Shown: positions 33,466 through 42,689 of the stretch, piece by piece
Layout of the letters: each line of letters begins with the position of its first letter
How positions within the stretch are numbered: the first letter of the stretch is position 1
From: Microbacterium salitolerans
GTDB lineage: Bacteria > Actinomycetota > Actinomycetes > Actinomycetales > Microbacteriaceae
Length of the DNA: 64,000 nt
NCBI RefSeq assembly: GCF_019720895.1
Contig: NZ_JAHKSH010000002.1
Coordinates: 1-64,000 of the forward strand
Direction of reading: 5' to 3'
Notes under the pieces: model-generated
Database searches by the model: none
Told to the model about the DNA's origin: nothing
The model's input: only the letters and a program-made list of their open reading frames with translations
Program-made: the position numbers and the translations under genes

Positions 33466-35973
33466 ATGAGTACGAATCTCGCCGCCAATCTCACCCGTGA
33501 AGAGACCGCGGCTCGCTCCGCACGGATTACTCTGCACACGGTCCGTGTCGAGCTCGACATCTCGAGTGCGCCGGATCCCGAGGTCTCGGGTTTCCTCACG
33601 ACGACGACCCTGCGGTTCGACGCCCAGGCCGAGTCGACGTGGATCGACTTCATCGGCGAGGAGGTGCATCGCGTCGTCGTGAACGGCGTCGACCACCCCG
33701 TCCTGTGGGACGGCGCCCGCGTGACCGTCTCCGGGCTCGGACCCGAGAACGAGGTGCGCATCGAGGCGACGGGAGCCTACAGCCGCTCCGGCGAGGGCCT
33801 GCACCGCTTCGTCGACCCGGTCGACGGAGAGACCTACCTCTACACGCAGTACGAGCCCGCCGACTCGCGTCGGGTCATGGCGTGCTTCGAGCAGCCGGAT
33901 ATGAAGGCCGCGTACACCTTCGTGATCACGTCGCCCGTGGGGTGGCACGTGCTGTCGAACCAGCGCCCCGTGGTGACGACGGGCGGCGGATCCTCCCAGA
34001 CCATCGAGTTCGCGGCGACGCTGCCGATGTCCTCGTACATCACGGCCGTCGCCGCCGGTCCGTACCATCGTGCGACGACGGACTGGCGACGCGGCGAGCA
34101 GCAGGTGCAGCTCGGGGCGTTCTGCCGTGCCTCGCTCGCCGAGCACTTCGATTCCGACGAGATCTTCGAGGTCACACGTCAGGGCCTCGACTTCTTCTCC
34201 GACGCGTTCGGGTTCGACTATCCGTGGGGCAAGTACGACCAGATCTTCGTGCCCGAGTACAACCTCGGCGCCATGGAGAACCCCGGCCTCGTCACGTTCA
34301 CCGAGAGCTACGTGTTCCGCGGTGCGTCGACCGATGCGCAGCACGAGGGCCGTGCGAACACGATCCTGCACGAGATGGCGCACATGTGGTTCGGCGACCT
34401 CGTCACGATGCAGTGGTGGGACGACCTGTGGCTCAAGGAGTCGTTCGCCGACTACATGGGTGCGCACGCGTCAGTCGCGGCGACGCGCTTCACCGACGCG
34501 TGGGCGTCGTTCGCGAACCGCCGCAAGGCCTGGGCGTATCAGCAGGACCAGCTGCCGACGACGCACCCCGTCGTCGCCGACATCCCCGATCTCGAGGCCG
34601 CGAAGCTCAACTTCGACGGCATCACCTACGCGAAGGGCGCGTCGGTCCTCAAGCAGCTCGTGGCGTTCGTAGGCGAGGAGGCGTTCTTCGCCGGAGCGCG
34701 GGCCTACTTCCAGGCGCACGCCTTCGGGAACACGACGCTGGAGGACCTGCTGGTCGCCCTCGAAGAGGCCTCGGGTCGCGATGTGCGGGCGTGGTCGACG
34801 GCATGGCTCGAGACGACGGGGATGTCGACGCTGAGCCTCGACCGATCGGGCGAGGGCACGGCGCTCGTGCAGACGGATCCGCGCCCCCATCGGCTCCGCA
34901 TCGGGCTGTTCGGCTGGGATGACGGGGCGCTCGTACGGCGGGACGGCGTCGAGCTCGACATCGCCGACGAGACGACGCCCGTCGAGCTGCCGACGATCGA
35001 CGACGAGCCCGCCGCGCTGACGCTCCTCAACGACGGCGACCTCACGTACGCGAAGGCGCGGCTCGACGACCGGTCGCTCCGCGCTGTCGAACGGGGGCTG
35101 TCGACGATCGACGACACCCTCGCCCGAGGTCTCGTCTGGTCGGCGCTGTGGAACGCGACCCGTGACGGCGAGCTGGCGGCGCTGCGCTATCTCGAGATCG
35201 TCCGGCGCCACGCGCCGGCCGAGCGGAACGTCGGCCTTCTGAGCGGCACGCTGCAGAATGCCGCCTTCACGGTCGACCACTACGTCTCCGTCGACGCCCG
35301 TGAGCGTGCTCGCGAGATGTGGCTCGACACGGCGTGGGAGGCCCTCACGGATGCCGAGCCGGGGAGCGACGCGCAGCTGGCCTGGGCGCGGGCCGTCGGC
35401 CGAGCCGCGTCCACCACGGCGGGCCGCTCACAGGAGCTCGCCGAGATCCTGGCGGGTACCCGCCCGGCGCCCGAGGGGCTGCCGCTCGACGCCGACCTGC
35501 GGTGGACATGGACGCAGGCGCTCGCCGCGACCGGATCCGCGACCGACGACGACATCCGCGCCGAGCTCGCGCAGGACGACACGATGTCGGGGCGCACGGC
35601 CTCGATCGAGGCGCTCGCGGCGCGACCCGACGCCGCGGTGCGCGCAGCCGCATGGACGGCGGCGTGGACAGACGAGACGCTGTCGAACGATCATCTCGGC
35701 GCGACGATCGCGGGCTTCCGCGCGGGCGGCCGCCGCGACCTGATCGCGCCCTTCGACGAGGAGTACTTCGCATCGATCAGGGATGCTTGGGCGACTCGGT
35801 CGATCGAGATCGCCCGCCGTCTCGTACGCGGGCTGTTCCCCGCGACCGACTCGCTTGACCTCGTCGACGCGTGGCTCGACGAGAACGCCGATGCGCCGGC
35901 ATCGCTGCGCCGGCTCGTGATCGAGGAGCGCGACCACCTGGCACGAGAGCTGCACGTGCGCTCCCTGCAGTGA
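33466..35973 (+). CDS. pepN: Aminopeptidase N (M1 zinc metallopeptidase)
   Basis: An 835-residue cytoplasmic peptidase that removes N-terminal residues from peptides. The exopeptidase motif GAMEN is in 'YNLGAMENPGLVTF' (about residue 266). The zinc site is 'ILHEMAHMWFGDLVTMQWW' with His302, Glu303 and His306, and Glu325 in 'LWLKESFADYMG'. The N-terminal beta domain starts 'RITLHTVRVELDISSAPDPEV', and the C-terminal half is the ERAP1-like alpha domain. The length is typical of the actinobacterial PepN. A TACGAT box 6 nt before the ATG indicates a leaderless message. Monocistronic. Confidence 0.95.
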   Translation: MSTNLAANLTREETAARSARITLHTVRVELDISSAPDPEVSGFLTTTTLRFDAQAESTWIDFIGEEVHRVVVNGVDHPVLWDGARVTVSGLGPENEVRIEATGAYSRSGEGLHRFVDPVDGETYLYTQYEPADSRRVMACFEQPDMKAAYTFVITSPVGWHVLSNQRPVVTTGGGSSQTIEFAATLPMSSYITAVAAGPYHRATTDWRRGEQQVQLGAFCRASLAEHFDSDEIFEVTRQGLDFFSDAFGFDYPWGKYDQIFVPEYNLGAMENPGLVTFTESYVFRGASTDAQHEGRANTILHEMAHMWFGDLVTMQWWDDLWLKESFADYMGAHASVAATRFTDAWASFANRRKAWAYQQDQLPTTHPVVADIPDLEAAKLNFDGITYAKGASVLKQLVAFVGEEAFFAGARAYFQAHAFGNTTLEDLLVALEEASGRDVRAWSTAWLETTGMSTLSLDRSGEGTALVQTDPRPHRLRIGLFGWDDGALVRRDGVELDIADETTPVELPTIDDEPAALTLLNDGDLTYAKARLDDRSLRAVERGLSTIDDTLARGLVWSALWNATRDGELAALRYLEIVRRHAPAERNVGLLSGTLQNAAFTVDHYVSVDARERAREMWLDTAWEALTDAEPGSDAQLAWARAVGRAASTTAGRSQELAEILAGTRPAPEGLPLDADLRWTWTQALAATGSATDDDIRAELAQDDTMSGRTASIEALAARPDAAVRAAAWTAAWTDETLSNDHLGATIAGFRAGGRRDLIAPFDEEYFASIRDAWATRSIEIARRLVRGLFPATDSLDLVDAWLDENADAPASLRRLVIEERDHLARELHVRSLQ

Positions 35974-35986
35974 CGCGCGCCGCGAC

Positions 35987-36023
35987 GGCGGCACCCGGGA
36001 TCGTTCATCTCCGGGGCGCCGCC
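35987..36023. terminator. Imperfect bidirectional hairpin between pepN and the TetR gene
   Basis: GGCGGC pairs with GCCGCC and, inside a small bulge, CCCGG pairs with CCGGG. It lies in the 61-bp convergent gap. Confidence 0.4.
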
Positions 36024-36034
36024 ATCGCTCGTCG

Positions 36035-36634
36035 TCACTCCTGCAGGTCGGGCCACCAGCCCGGCATGTTGCGGAAGACCCGTCGTGTGAACGTCTCGAC
36101 GTCGTCGTCGTCGACCGAGGCCCACAGCTCGAGGCTGCTGACCAGCCCGCCCGCGATGAAGGCCGTGCCGACGTCGGTGTTCTGCGGCAGGTCGAGGCCG
36201 TTCGCGCGCATGACCTCGATCGCCTCGGCGGCGCGCTTCACGAAGTACGTGCGCAGGCGCCGACGGAACCCGAGCGAGACCGAGGACTCGAGGAGCGAGC
36301 GGATCGCCTGTCGTTCGCGCGCCACGGCCCGCAGCACGGAGGCCGTGCCGTCGTAGTAGACGCGTGCGATGACGTGGAGCGGCTGATCGTTCACGGGATC
36401 CACGGCGCTCGCCTCGTCGATCATGCTCGCGAACACGTCGGCGGCGAGCTCTCCGACGCTCTCGTAGTGGCCGTAGAACGTCGTTCGGTGCACACCGGCC
36501 TCACGGCACAGCTCGGCGACGCCGATGCCGGAGAGCTCCTCGCCCTGCAGCAGGTGCATCAGCGCGTCCTTGAGTCGCTGCCGACTGCGCAGAGCGCGCG
36601 GGTCCTCGGAAGCTGAGACGTGACTCGTCGTCAT
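36035..36634 (-). CDS. TetR/AcrR-family transcriptional regulator
   Basis: A 199-residue regulator. The HTH is at residues 14-60 ('ALRSRQRLKDALMHLLQGEE', 'IGVAELCREAGVHRTTFYGHYESV'). The all-helical ligand domain follows, with the long helix 'RVYYDGTASVLRAVARERQAIRSLLES' and the C-terminal 'FIAGGLVSSLELWASVDDDDVETF', like TetR_C_33-type proteins. It is divergent from the two-gene ABC exporter, 95 bp away, and is the likely local repressor of it. The ligand is unknown. Confidence 0.85.
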   Translation of the reverse strand: MTTSHVSASEDPRALRSRQRLKDALMHLLQGEELSGIGVAELCREAGVHRTTFYGHYESVGELAADVFASMIDEASAVDPVNDQPLHVIARVYYDGTASVLRAVARERQAIRSLLESSVSLGFRRRLRTYFVKRAAEAIEVMRANGLDLPQNTDVGTAFIAGGLVSSLELWASVDDDDVETFTRRVFRNMPGWWPDLQE

Positions 36635-36729
36635 GGTGGCCAGTCTGCCCCAGAATCTGCGCGACGTGTGTGGAACGGATCAGGGAATCTCAAGGGAGCG
36701 CGGCGCGCCTCGTGGACAATGGACGGTCT

Positions 36730-38412
36730 ATGGTCGTTCGGATGCTGCGCGACGTCCCCGCCGCGGGCTGGGCCGTCGTCGCTCTCGCCGCCGTCAGAGC
36801 CCTCGCCCTCACGGTCGTCTGGCTCGGCGTCGCGCGCGCGGTCGACCTCCTCGTCGCGGGGCAGAGCCCGGTCTCGAGCTGGATCCTCGCGACGGTCGCC
36901 CTCGTCGTCGCGGCGCTCGCCGCGGGAGGCGAGGCGCTCGTCCCGACGAGCGCGCAGCCGCGCGAAGAGGCGATCTGGCGAGAGCGCGTCGCGCGCGCGA
37001 ACCTTGCCGCGTCGATCGACTCGGAGGTCCCGACGGGCGAGCGCGTCGCACACGGCGGCGACGAGGTCGAGCGGTTCGCGCACTACCGCACCGCGTTCCT
37101 CGGTCCGCTCATCGCGGGCGTCGTCGTCCCGCTCATCGTGCTCACCGTGATCGCGTTCGCCGTCTCGTGGGGGGTCGCACTCGGGCTCGCCGTGTGCACC
37201 GCCCTGGCACCGGTGATCATCGCCGTCTTCCTGCGCCGCTTCCGCGCAACGGGGGGACGGTATCGCGCCGCCGCCGGACGCCTTTCGGCGGCGTTCCTCG
37301 AGACGATGCGCACGCGCCACACGATCCGCCTGCTCGGCGCGGAGCCGCAGCGTCGTGCGCGCCTCGCGGCGCAGACCGAGGCGCTGCGCGTCGAGGTGAT
37401 GGCGCTTCTGCGACGCAATCAGCTCGTGATCCTCGTGACCGACGCGGTGTTCGGGATCTTCGCGGTCGCCGTCGTGGGCGTCGCCGCCACCGTCGGCGTG
37501 TACAGCGGGTGGCTCACCCTCGGAACAGGCATCGCGCTCGTCCTGCTCTCCGGGCTCCTCCGTGAGCCCGTCGACCGCCTCGGTCGCTCGTTCTACGTGG
37601 GGCTCGCGGGGCGCGCGTCCGGGGCCCGCGTGCGCATCGCCGCGCAGCTCCCGCGCACGCGCCGCGACGATGCGGCGCGCTGGCGGCTCGATGGGGTCCT
37701 CGGCGATCGCGCTCCTGACTACGACGGAGCCACGGTCGCGGACGCCCTCCTGACCCTCGACGACGCGCGCGTGTCACGAGGTGACGCCGACCCGATCTCG
37801 GGCCTCGACCTCGTGATCCCGGCCGGCAGCCTCACGGCCCTCGTCGGAGCATCGGGGGCGGGCAAGTCGACGCTCGCTCTCGCGATGGCGGGGCTCATCC
37901 CGGCCGAGGGGATCCGTCTCGGCAGCGAGCCGGCGACGGCCGACGGCCTGCGCGGGTCCGTCGCCTACGTCCCCCAGCGCGCCGTGCTGTTCCCGGGCAC
38001 CGTGCGCGACAACCTGCTTCTCGCGCGTGCGACGGCGACCGACGACGAGATGCGCGAGTCGCTCCTCCGTGCGGGCTTCGCAGATGAGGGCCGCGAACTC
38101 GCACACGGCCTCGACACGCGCGTCGGCGAAGGCGCGTCGGGCGTGTCAGGAGGGCAGGCTCAGCGGATCAGCATCGCCCGCGCGCTGCTCACGAACCGTC
38201 CGATCGTCATCGCCGACGAGGCGACGGCCCACCTCGACGGAGCCGCCGCGGCGCGCGTCGTGGCCACGCTGCGCGACCTCACGCGCGACCACACGGTCGT
38301 CATGATCACGCATCGCGCGAACGAGGCCGCCGTCGCCGATCACGTCGCGGTGCTCGCGGGCGGTCGCATCGCGCCACGCGGAGCGCAACCTGCCGAGGGA
38401 GGCGCGTCATGA
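36730..38412 (+). CDS. ABC exporter half-transporter, CydD-like
   Basis: A 560-residue fused permease-ATPase. Six TM helices span about 1-310 ('VVALAAVRALALTVVWLGVARAVDLLVAG'; 'HTIRLLGAEPQRRARLAAQTEALRVEVMALLRR' is the intracellular coupling region). The ATPase has Walker A 'GASGAGKSTLALAMAGLIP', signature 'GVSGGQAQRISIARALL', Walker B 'PIVIADEATAHLD' and H-loop 'VMITHRA'. By layout and the next gene it resembles CydDC, the heterodimeric exporter of cysteine or glutathione needed for cytochrome bd assembly, although no cydAB genes lie here. The start at ATG 36730 is moderately sure; GTG 36712 is an alternative. Overlaps the next gene (ATGA). Confidence 0.75.
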   Translation: MVVRMLRDVPAAGWAVVALAAVRALALTVVWLGVARAVDLLVAGQSPVSSWILATVALVVAALAAGGEALVPTSAQPREEAIWRERVARANLAASIDSEVPTGERVAHGGDEVERFAHYRTAFLGPLIAGVVVPLIVLTVIAFAVSWGVALGLAVCTALAPVIIAVFLRRFRATGGRYRAAAGRLSAAFLETMRTRHTIRLLGAEPQRRARLAAQTEALRVEVMALLRRNQLVILVTDAVFGIFAVAVVGVAATVGVYSGWLTLGTGIALVLLSGLLREPVDRLGRSFYVGLAGRASGARVRIAAQLPRTRRDDAARWRLDGVLGDRAPDYDGATVADALLTLDDARVSRGDADPISGLDLVIPAGSLTALVGASGAGKSTLALAMAGLIPAEGIRLGSEPATADGLRGSVAYVPQRAVLFPGTVRDNLLLARATATDDEMRESLLRAGFADEGRELAHGLDTRVGEGASGVSGGQAQRISIARALLTNRPIVIADEATAHLDGAAAARVVATLRDLTRDHTVVMITHRANEAAVADHVAVLAGGRIAPRGAQPAEGGAS

Positions 38413-40067
38413 TCGCCGCCCTCGCGCGCATCTCCCGCCCCGCCTGGCCGTGGCTCGCGGGCTCCGCGCTCGCGCGTCTCGCGAACCTCGCCTGCGGGAT
38501 CCTCCTGCTCGTGCTGCCCGCGATCGCGATCACGAGCGCCGCGACGGGCGATGACGTCCCCGTGGCCGTGCTCGGCGCCATGCTCGTCGGCCTCGCGCTG
38601 GCGAAGGGCGCGTTCCGCTATCTCGAGCACTTCCTCGGCCATCGCGCCGCCTTCGATCTTCTCGCCGATATGCGCCTGCGTTTCTTCGACGCCGTCATGC
38701 CGCTCGCCGCGGACGACGACGCCGGCGCATCGGCCGACCTCACGACCATCGCGACGCGCGACATCGACCGCGTCGAGGTGTTCTTCGCGCACACGATCGT
38801 CCCCGCCGTCACGGCCGTGATCGTCCCGGTCGCCGTCGCATCGGCGATCGGCGCAGGTGTCGGCCCCCTCGCGGGCGCGGTCGCGTTCGCGGCGTTCGCC
38901 GTCGGGGCGGTCCTCGTGCCGCTCGTCGGGGCGAGCGTCGTCCGCGACGGAGCGCGCGAGACGGCCCGGGTGCGAGCCGACATCGCCGATCATCTGACGG
39001 GCGACGTCGTCGGTCTCGCGGAGATCCGCACCCTCGGCGCCGAGCGCGCGCGTCTCGCCGCCCTGCGCCGGCAGGGCGACCACCTCACGATCGCCGCCCG
39101 GCGCGTCGGTCAGGCGCAGGGCGTGCGTGCGGCCATCGGGCTCGCCTGGCCCGTCGCCGGCGCCATGGCGATCATCGCGCTTGCGACTCCCGACGATGTC
39201 GCGACCCACATCGTCGCGGCCGCGGCGCTGGTCGGAGCATCCCCCGCGGCGGCGGCCGTCGAGGCGTTCGGCCGCAGTCTGCCGCATGCGCTCCAGTCGG
39301 CCCGCCGCTATCTCGGCGTCCTCGCGCGCACGACCTCGATCGCGGACCCCGCGGATCCACTCCGCGTTCCTCCCGGACCACTCGGGCTCCGCGTCTCGGA
39401 GGCGACGTTCGCGTTCCCCGGGGCGCCTCCCGTGCTCGCGGCCTGCTCGGTCGAGGTCGCCCCGGGTGGGCGACTCGCGGTCGTCGGCCCGTCGGGCTCC
39501 GGAAAGTCGACGCTCATCTCGCTTCTCGTGCGCCAGCGCGATCCGCAGTCGGGGTCCGTCGAGCTCGTGGGGGAGCAGGGGGCGGTCGACGTGCGCGACG
39601 TCGCGCTCGGCGACCTGCGCCGCGCCATCACGGTCGTCGAGCAGCGCCCCGTGCTCGTGTCGGGAACCGTGCGCGACAACCTGCGCCTCGGCTGTCCCGA
39701 ACTCGATGATGCGGCCGCATGGCGGGCGCTCGAGCAGGCGGCACTGGCGGACGACGTACGCGCGCATCCCGACGGGCTGGACGCTCCCCTCCGCGAGGAA
39801 GGGCTGTCGCTCTCGGGCGGCCAGCGCCAGCGTCTGAGCATCGCCAGAGCGATGGCGCGGGATCCGCGGATCCTCATCCTCGACGAGGCGACGAGCCATC
39901 AGGATGCGGAGACGCAGCGGCTCGTGCGCGCGGGCGTCGAGGGGAACCCCGATCTCACGATCGTCGTCGTGGCCCACCGCGATGACGCGATCTCCGGAAT
40001 CGAGCGCGTGCTCCGCCTGCCCGAGGTCCGCGACGAAGCGGATGGCGAATTGTCAGCGAGCCCGTAG
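38409..40067 (+). CDS. ABC exporter half-transporter, CydC-like
   Basis: A 552-residue permease-ATPase pairing with the preceding protein. 'AFRYLEHFLGHRAAFDLLADMRLRFFDAVMPL' followed by 'TIATRDIDRVEVFFAHTIVPAVTAV' is the region most like CydC. The ATPase has Walker A 'GPSGSGKSTLISLLVRQRDP', signature 'LSLSGGQRQRLSIARAMA' and Walker B 'ILILDEATSHQD'; the H-loop is 'VVAHRDDAI'. Translation is coupled to the CydD-like gene. It may export a thiol or another TetR-controlled compound; the CydDC label is by similarity only. Confidence 0.75.
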   Translation: MIAALARISRPAWPWLAGSALARLANLACGILLLVLPAIAITSAATGDDVPVAVLGAMLVGLALAKGAFRYLEHFLGHRAAFDLLADMRLRFFDAVMPLAADDDAGASADLTTIATRDIDRVEVFFAHTIVPAVTAVIVPVAVASAIGAGVGPLAGAVAFAAFAVGAVLVPLVGASVVRDGARETARVRADIADHLTGDVVGLAEIRTLGAERARLAALRRQGDHLTIAARRVGQAQGVRAAIGLAWPVAGAMAIIALATPDDVATHIVAAAALVGASPAAAAVEAFGRSLPHALQSARRYLGVLARTTSIADPADPLRVPPGPLGLRVSEATFAFPGAPPVLAACSVEVAPGGRLAVVGPSGSGKSTLISLLVRQRDPQSGSVELVGEQGAVDVRDVALGDLRRAITVVEQRPVLVSGTVRDNLRLGCPELDDAAAWRALEQAALADDVRAHPDGLDAPLREEGLSLSGGQRQRLSIARAMARDPRILILDEATSHQDAETQRLVRAGVEGNPDLTIVVVAHRDDAISGIERVLRLPEVRDEADGELSASP

Positions 40068-40109
40068 GCGGGCCGCCGTGTCGCTTCCTCGCGGCGCGGA
40101 TCCCCCGCG

Positions 40110-40115
40110 TACTCT
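40110..40115 (+). promoter_or_regulatory. -10-like box TACTCT upstream of ftsE
   Basis: TACTCT is followed by nine bases and the ATG at 40125, which predicts a leader of only two or three nucleotides. Confidence 0.4.
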
Positions 40116-40124
40116 CGTGGGGTC

Positions 40125-41189
40125 ATGATCCGGTTCGAGAACGTCACCAAGCGGTATCGCGGCACGTCGCAGCCCGCCCTCGACGACGTCGACTTCGAGA
40201 TCGAACGCGGCGAGTTCGTGTTCCTCGTCGGCGCGTCGGGATCCGGCAAGTCGTCGTGTCTGCGCCTCATGCTGCGCGAGGGAACGCCCACCTCGGGTCG
40301 CGTCCTCGTGCTCGGGCGAGACACCCGCCGCCTCACCGACCGCCGCACGCCCTACTTCCGCCGCAACATCGGGTCCGTCTTCCAGGACTTCCGCCTGCTG
40401 CCGTCGAAGACCGTGACGCAGAACATCGCCTTCGCGCTGCAGGTCATCGGGCGCTCTCGCGCGCTCATCAAGTCGGCGGTCCCCGAGGCTCTCGAGCGCG
40501 TCGGCCTCGAGGGCATGGGCAAGCGCATGCCGCACGAGCTGTCGGGTGGAGAGCAGCAGCGGGTCGCGATCGCGCGCGCGATCGTCAACCGCCCCCAGAT
40601 CGTCCTTGCCGATGAGCCCACCGGAAACCTCGACCCGACGACCTCCGTCGAGATCATGCGACTGCTCGAGGGCATCCATGCGGCGGGGACCACGGTCGTG
40701 ATGGCGACGCACGAGGCGGGCTTCGTCGACAAGATGCAGCGCCGTGTCATCGAGCTGAGCGACGGCGTCCTCCTGCGCGACGAGCAGCGCGGATCCTACG
40801 GCGACACCTCGGTCGTCAGCACGCTGAAGCCTGAGACCGACAAGGGAGCGTCGTCGATCGCGGCGCTCACGGCCGCGCTCGACGTGCAGCGGGAGGTCGC
40901 CGGATCCGAGCCCGGCCCCGACCGCGTGGTGTCGAAGCCGGAGGACGCCGCACCCGAGCGCGCGGTCGTGCCCGACGCCGTCGTGTCCGCCGAGCCTGCG
41001 ACGGAGACGCGCGAGCCCGAGAGCGCAGCCGGCGAGCCGCCCGCAGACGAGCAGCCGGTGGAGGCGGAGGGGGAGACGGAGCGCACGTCGTCGATCCCGC
41101 AGGTCGACGTCGACGTCGAGGCGCTCGGAATGGCCGACCGCCTGGGTCTGAAGGGCGAGGACGACGACGAAGTGGGGCCGACCTCGTGA
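40125..41189 (+). CDS. ftsE: Cell-division ATPase FtsE with a long acidic C-terminal extension
   Basis: A 354-residue protein. Residues 1-225 are a normal FtsE: '[13 protein letters not shown]', Walker A '[20 protein letters not shown]', Q-loop '[15 protein letters not shown]', signature '[19 protein letters not shown]', Walker B '[13 protein letters not shown]' and H-loop 'MATHEAGFV'. FtsEX activates peptidoglycan hydrolases at the septum. FtsE is usually about 230 residues; here about 130 more follow, rich in Glu, Ala, Pro, Val and Asp, ending in '[20 protein letters not shown]', which looks like a disordered tether with a short terminal helix. Overlaps ftsX (GTGA). Confidence 0.95.
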   Translation: MIRFENVTKRYRGTSQPALDDVDFEIERGEFVFLVGASGSGKSSCLRLMLREGTPTSGRVLVLGRDTRRLTDRRTPYFRRNIGSVFQDFRLLPSKTVTQNIAFALQVIGRSRALIKSAVPEALERVGLEGMGKRMPHELSGGEQQRVAIARAIVNRPQIVLADEPTGNLDPTTSVEIMRLLEGIHAAGTTVVMATHEAGFVDKMQRRVIELSDGVLLRDEQRGSYGDTSVVSTLKPETDKGASSIAALTAALDVQREVAGSEPGPDRVVSKPEDAAPERAVVPDAVVSAEPATETREPESAAGEPPADEQPVEAEGETERTSSIPQVDVDVEALGMADRLGLKGEDDDEVGPTS

Positions 41190-42097
41190 ACGTGTCACTC
41201 ATCCTGTCCGAGGCGCTCCAGGGCCTCCGCCGCAACGCGTCCATGGTGATCTCGGTCATCCTCGTCACGTTCGTGTCGCTCACCTTCGTGGGGGCCGCGA
41301 TCCTCATGCAGGCCCAGATCGCGAAGACGAACGCCTATTTCGAGGACCGCGCCCAGGTCGACGTCTACATGTGCTCGTCGATCTCGGAGGTCGACACCTG
41401 CGTGGACGGCGTCGCGACCGAGGAGCAGATCGACGAGGTGCGCACGCAGCTCGAGGGATCCACGCTCGGACCGCTCGTGTCCGAGTTCAGCTACGAGTCT
41501 CAGGAGGACGCGCACGAGGCGCTCGTCGAGAGCTTCGACGACGATCTCGCCGGCCTCGTCACGGTCGACCAGACGAGTGCGATCTTCCACATCAACCTGC
41601 TGAACCCCGATCAGACGAACGTGATCCGCGAGGCGTTCAGCGGCGTGCAGGGCGTCGAGGAGGTCGCCGATCAGCTCGAGTACCTCGATCCGCTGTTCGC
41701 GACGCTCACGATCGCCACGTACATCGCGGTCGGGATCGCGGCGCTCATGCTCGTCTCGGCGGTTCTGCTCATCGCGACGACGATTCGCCTGTCGGCGTAC
41801 GCGCGCCGGCGCGAGGTCGAGATCATGCGCCTCGTCGGCGCCTCGAACGGCACGATCCAGACGCCGTTCGTGCTCGAAGGCGTGCTCGCGGCTTTCCTCG
41901 GTGCGGCGCTCGCGAGCGCCGCTGTGCTCGTCGGCGTCCGCGTCGGCGTCGAGGACTACCTCTCCCGCGAGGCGGGAGCGATCCCGTGGATCTCGCTCGC
42001 CGACGCGTGGTTCGTCGTCCCCATCATCATCGCGCTCGGCGTCGTGCTCGCCGCACTGTCCGCCGGCGTCGCGATCCGCCGCTGGCTCCGCGCCTGA
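41186..42097 (+). CDS. ftsX: Cell-division permease-like protein FtsX
   Basis: A 303-residue membrane protein, FtsE's partner, starting at the GTG that overlaps the ftsE stop. TM1 is in '[22 protein letters not shown]'. An extracellular domain of about 125 residues follows ('[33 protein letters not shown]', with two Cys in the position of the actinobacterial FtsX Cys pair). Three TM helices close the protein ('[27 protein letters not shown]', then a large cytoplasmic piece '[21 protein letters not shown]'). The extracellular loop would act on RipC-type hydrolases. It precedes smpB. Confidence 0.95.
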   Translation: MNVSLILSEALQGLRRNASMVISVILVTFVSLTFVGAAILMQAQIAKTNAYFEDRAQVDVYMCSSISEVDTCVDGVATEEQIDEVRTQLEGSTLGPLVSEFSYESQEDAHEALVESFDDDLAGLVTVDQTSAIFHINLLNPDQTNVIREAFSGVQGVEEVADQLEYLDPLFATLTIATYIAVGIAALMLVSAVLLIATTIRLSAYARRREVEIMRLVGASNGTIQTPFVLEGVLAAFLGAALASAAVLVGVRVGVEDYLSREAGAIPWISLADAWFVVPIIIALGVVLAALSAGVAIRRWLRA

Positions 42098-42119
42098 TCG
42101 GCGCACCTCCCGGCGTGGC

Positions 42120-42125
42120 ATAGGA
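42120..42125 (+). promoter_or_regulatory. Candidate -10 box TAGGAT upstream of smpB
   Basis: TAGGAT lies about 40 nt before the smpB ATG, giving a leader that contains the strong GAGGAGGTGA ribosome site. Confidence 0.35.
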
Positions 42126-42165
42126 TGGAAGGCTGTTCCATGCCGAGGGCTGAGGAGGTGAGCGC

Positions 42166-42642
42166 ATGGCTCGTGAGAAGGGCGAGAAGGTCGTCGCGGT
42201 GAACCGCCGCGCGCGGCACGAGTACACGTTCGAGAAGACCTACGAGGCGGGCATCGTGCTCTCCGGTACCGAGGTCAAGTCGCTGCGCGCCGGTCACGCG
42301 AACCTCACGGACGGCTACGCGTTCGTCGACCGCGGCGAGGCGTGGCTCGATCAGGTCAACATCCCGCAGTACTCGCAGGGCACGTGGACGAACCACGCCG
42401 CCAAGCGCCAGCGGAAGCTGCTGCTGCACAAGGATGAGATCACCAAGATCGGCCAGAAGGTCGCGCAGGGCGGCTACACCCTCGTGCCGCTCAAGCTCTA
42501 TTTCGTCGACGGGCGCGCCAAGGTCGAGATCGCCGTCGCGAAGGGCAAGACCCAGTACGACAAGCGCCAGACGCTCCGCGAGCGTCAGGACAAGCGCGAG
42601 GCCGACCGCGCGATGCGCAGCCGCAACCGCATGGGCGAGTAG
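42166..42642 (+). CDS. smpB: SsrA-binding protein SmpB
   Basis: A 158-residue protein of typical length, binding tmRNA and bringing it to stalled ribosomes. Hallmarks: '[29 protein letters not shown]', '[16 protein letters not shown]' and the basic C-terminal tail '[22 protein letters not shown]' that enters the mRNA channel. The ATG has one of the strongest Shine-Dalgarno sequences in the window (GAGGAGGTGA, 5 nt spacing). ssrA is not next to it in this window. Confidence 0.97.
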   Translation: MAREKGEKVVAVNRRARHEYTFEKTYEAGIVLSGTEVKSLRAGHANLTDGYAFVDRGEAWLDQVNIPQYSQGTWTNHAAKRQRKLLLHKDEITKIGQKVAQGGYTLVPLKLYFVDGRAKVEIAVAKGKTQYDKRQTLRERQDKREADRAMRSRNRMGE

Positions 42643-42677
42643 CTCACAGGCATATACGCCACCCCCGCGGGAGTTCC

Positions 42678-42683
42678 TACGCT
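42678..42683 (+). promoter_or_regulatory. -10-like box TACGCT for a leaderless A24 peptidase gene
   Basis: TACGCT is followed by six bases and the GTG at 42690. No Shine-Dalgarno is seen, which supports the GTG start. Confidence 0.45.
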
Positions 42684-42689
42684 GATCGG

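Noticed and set aside
42643-42689. ssrA (tmRNA) next to smpB
   Set aside because: Only 47 bases separate smpB from the next gene, far too short for tmRNA, and no tRNA-like ends are visible.
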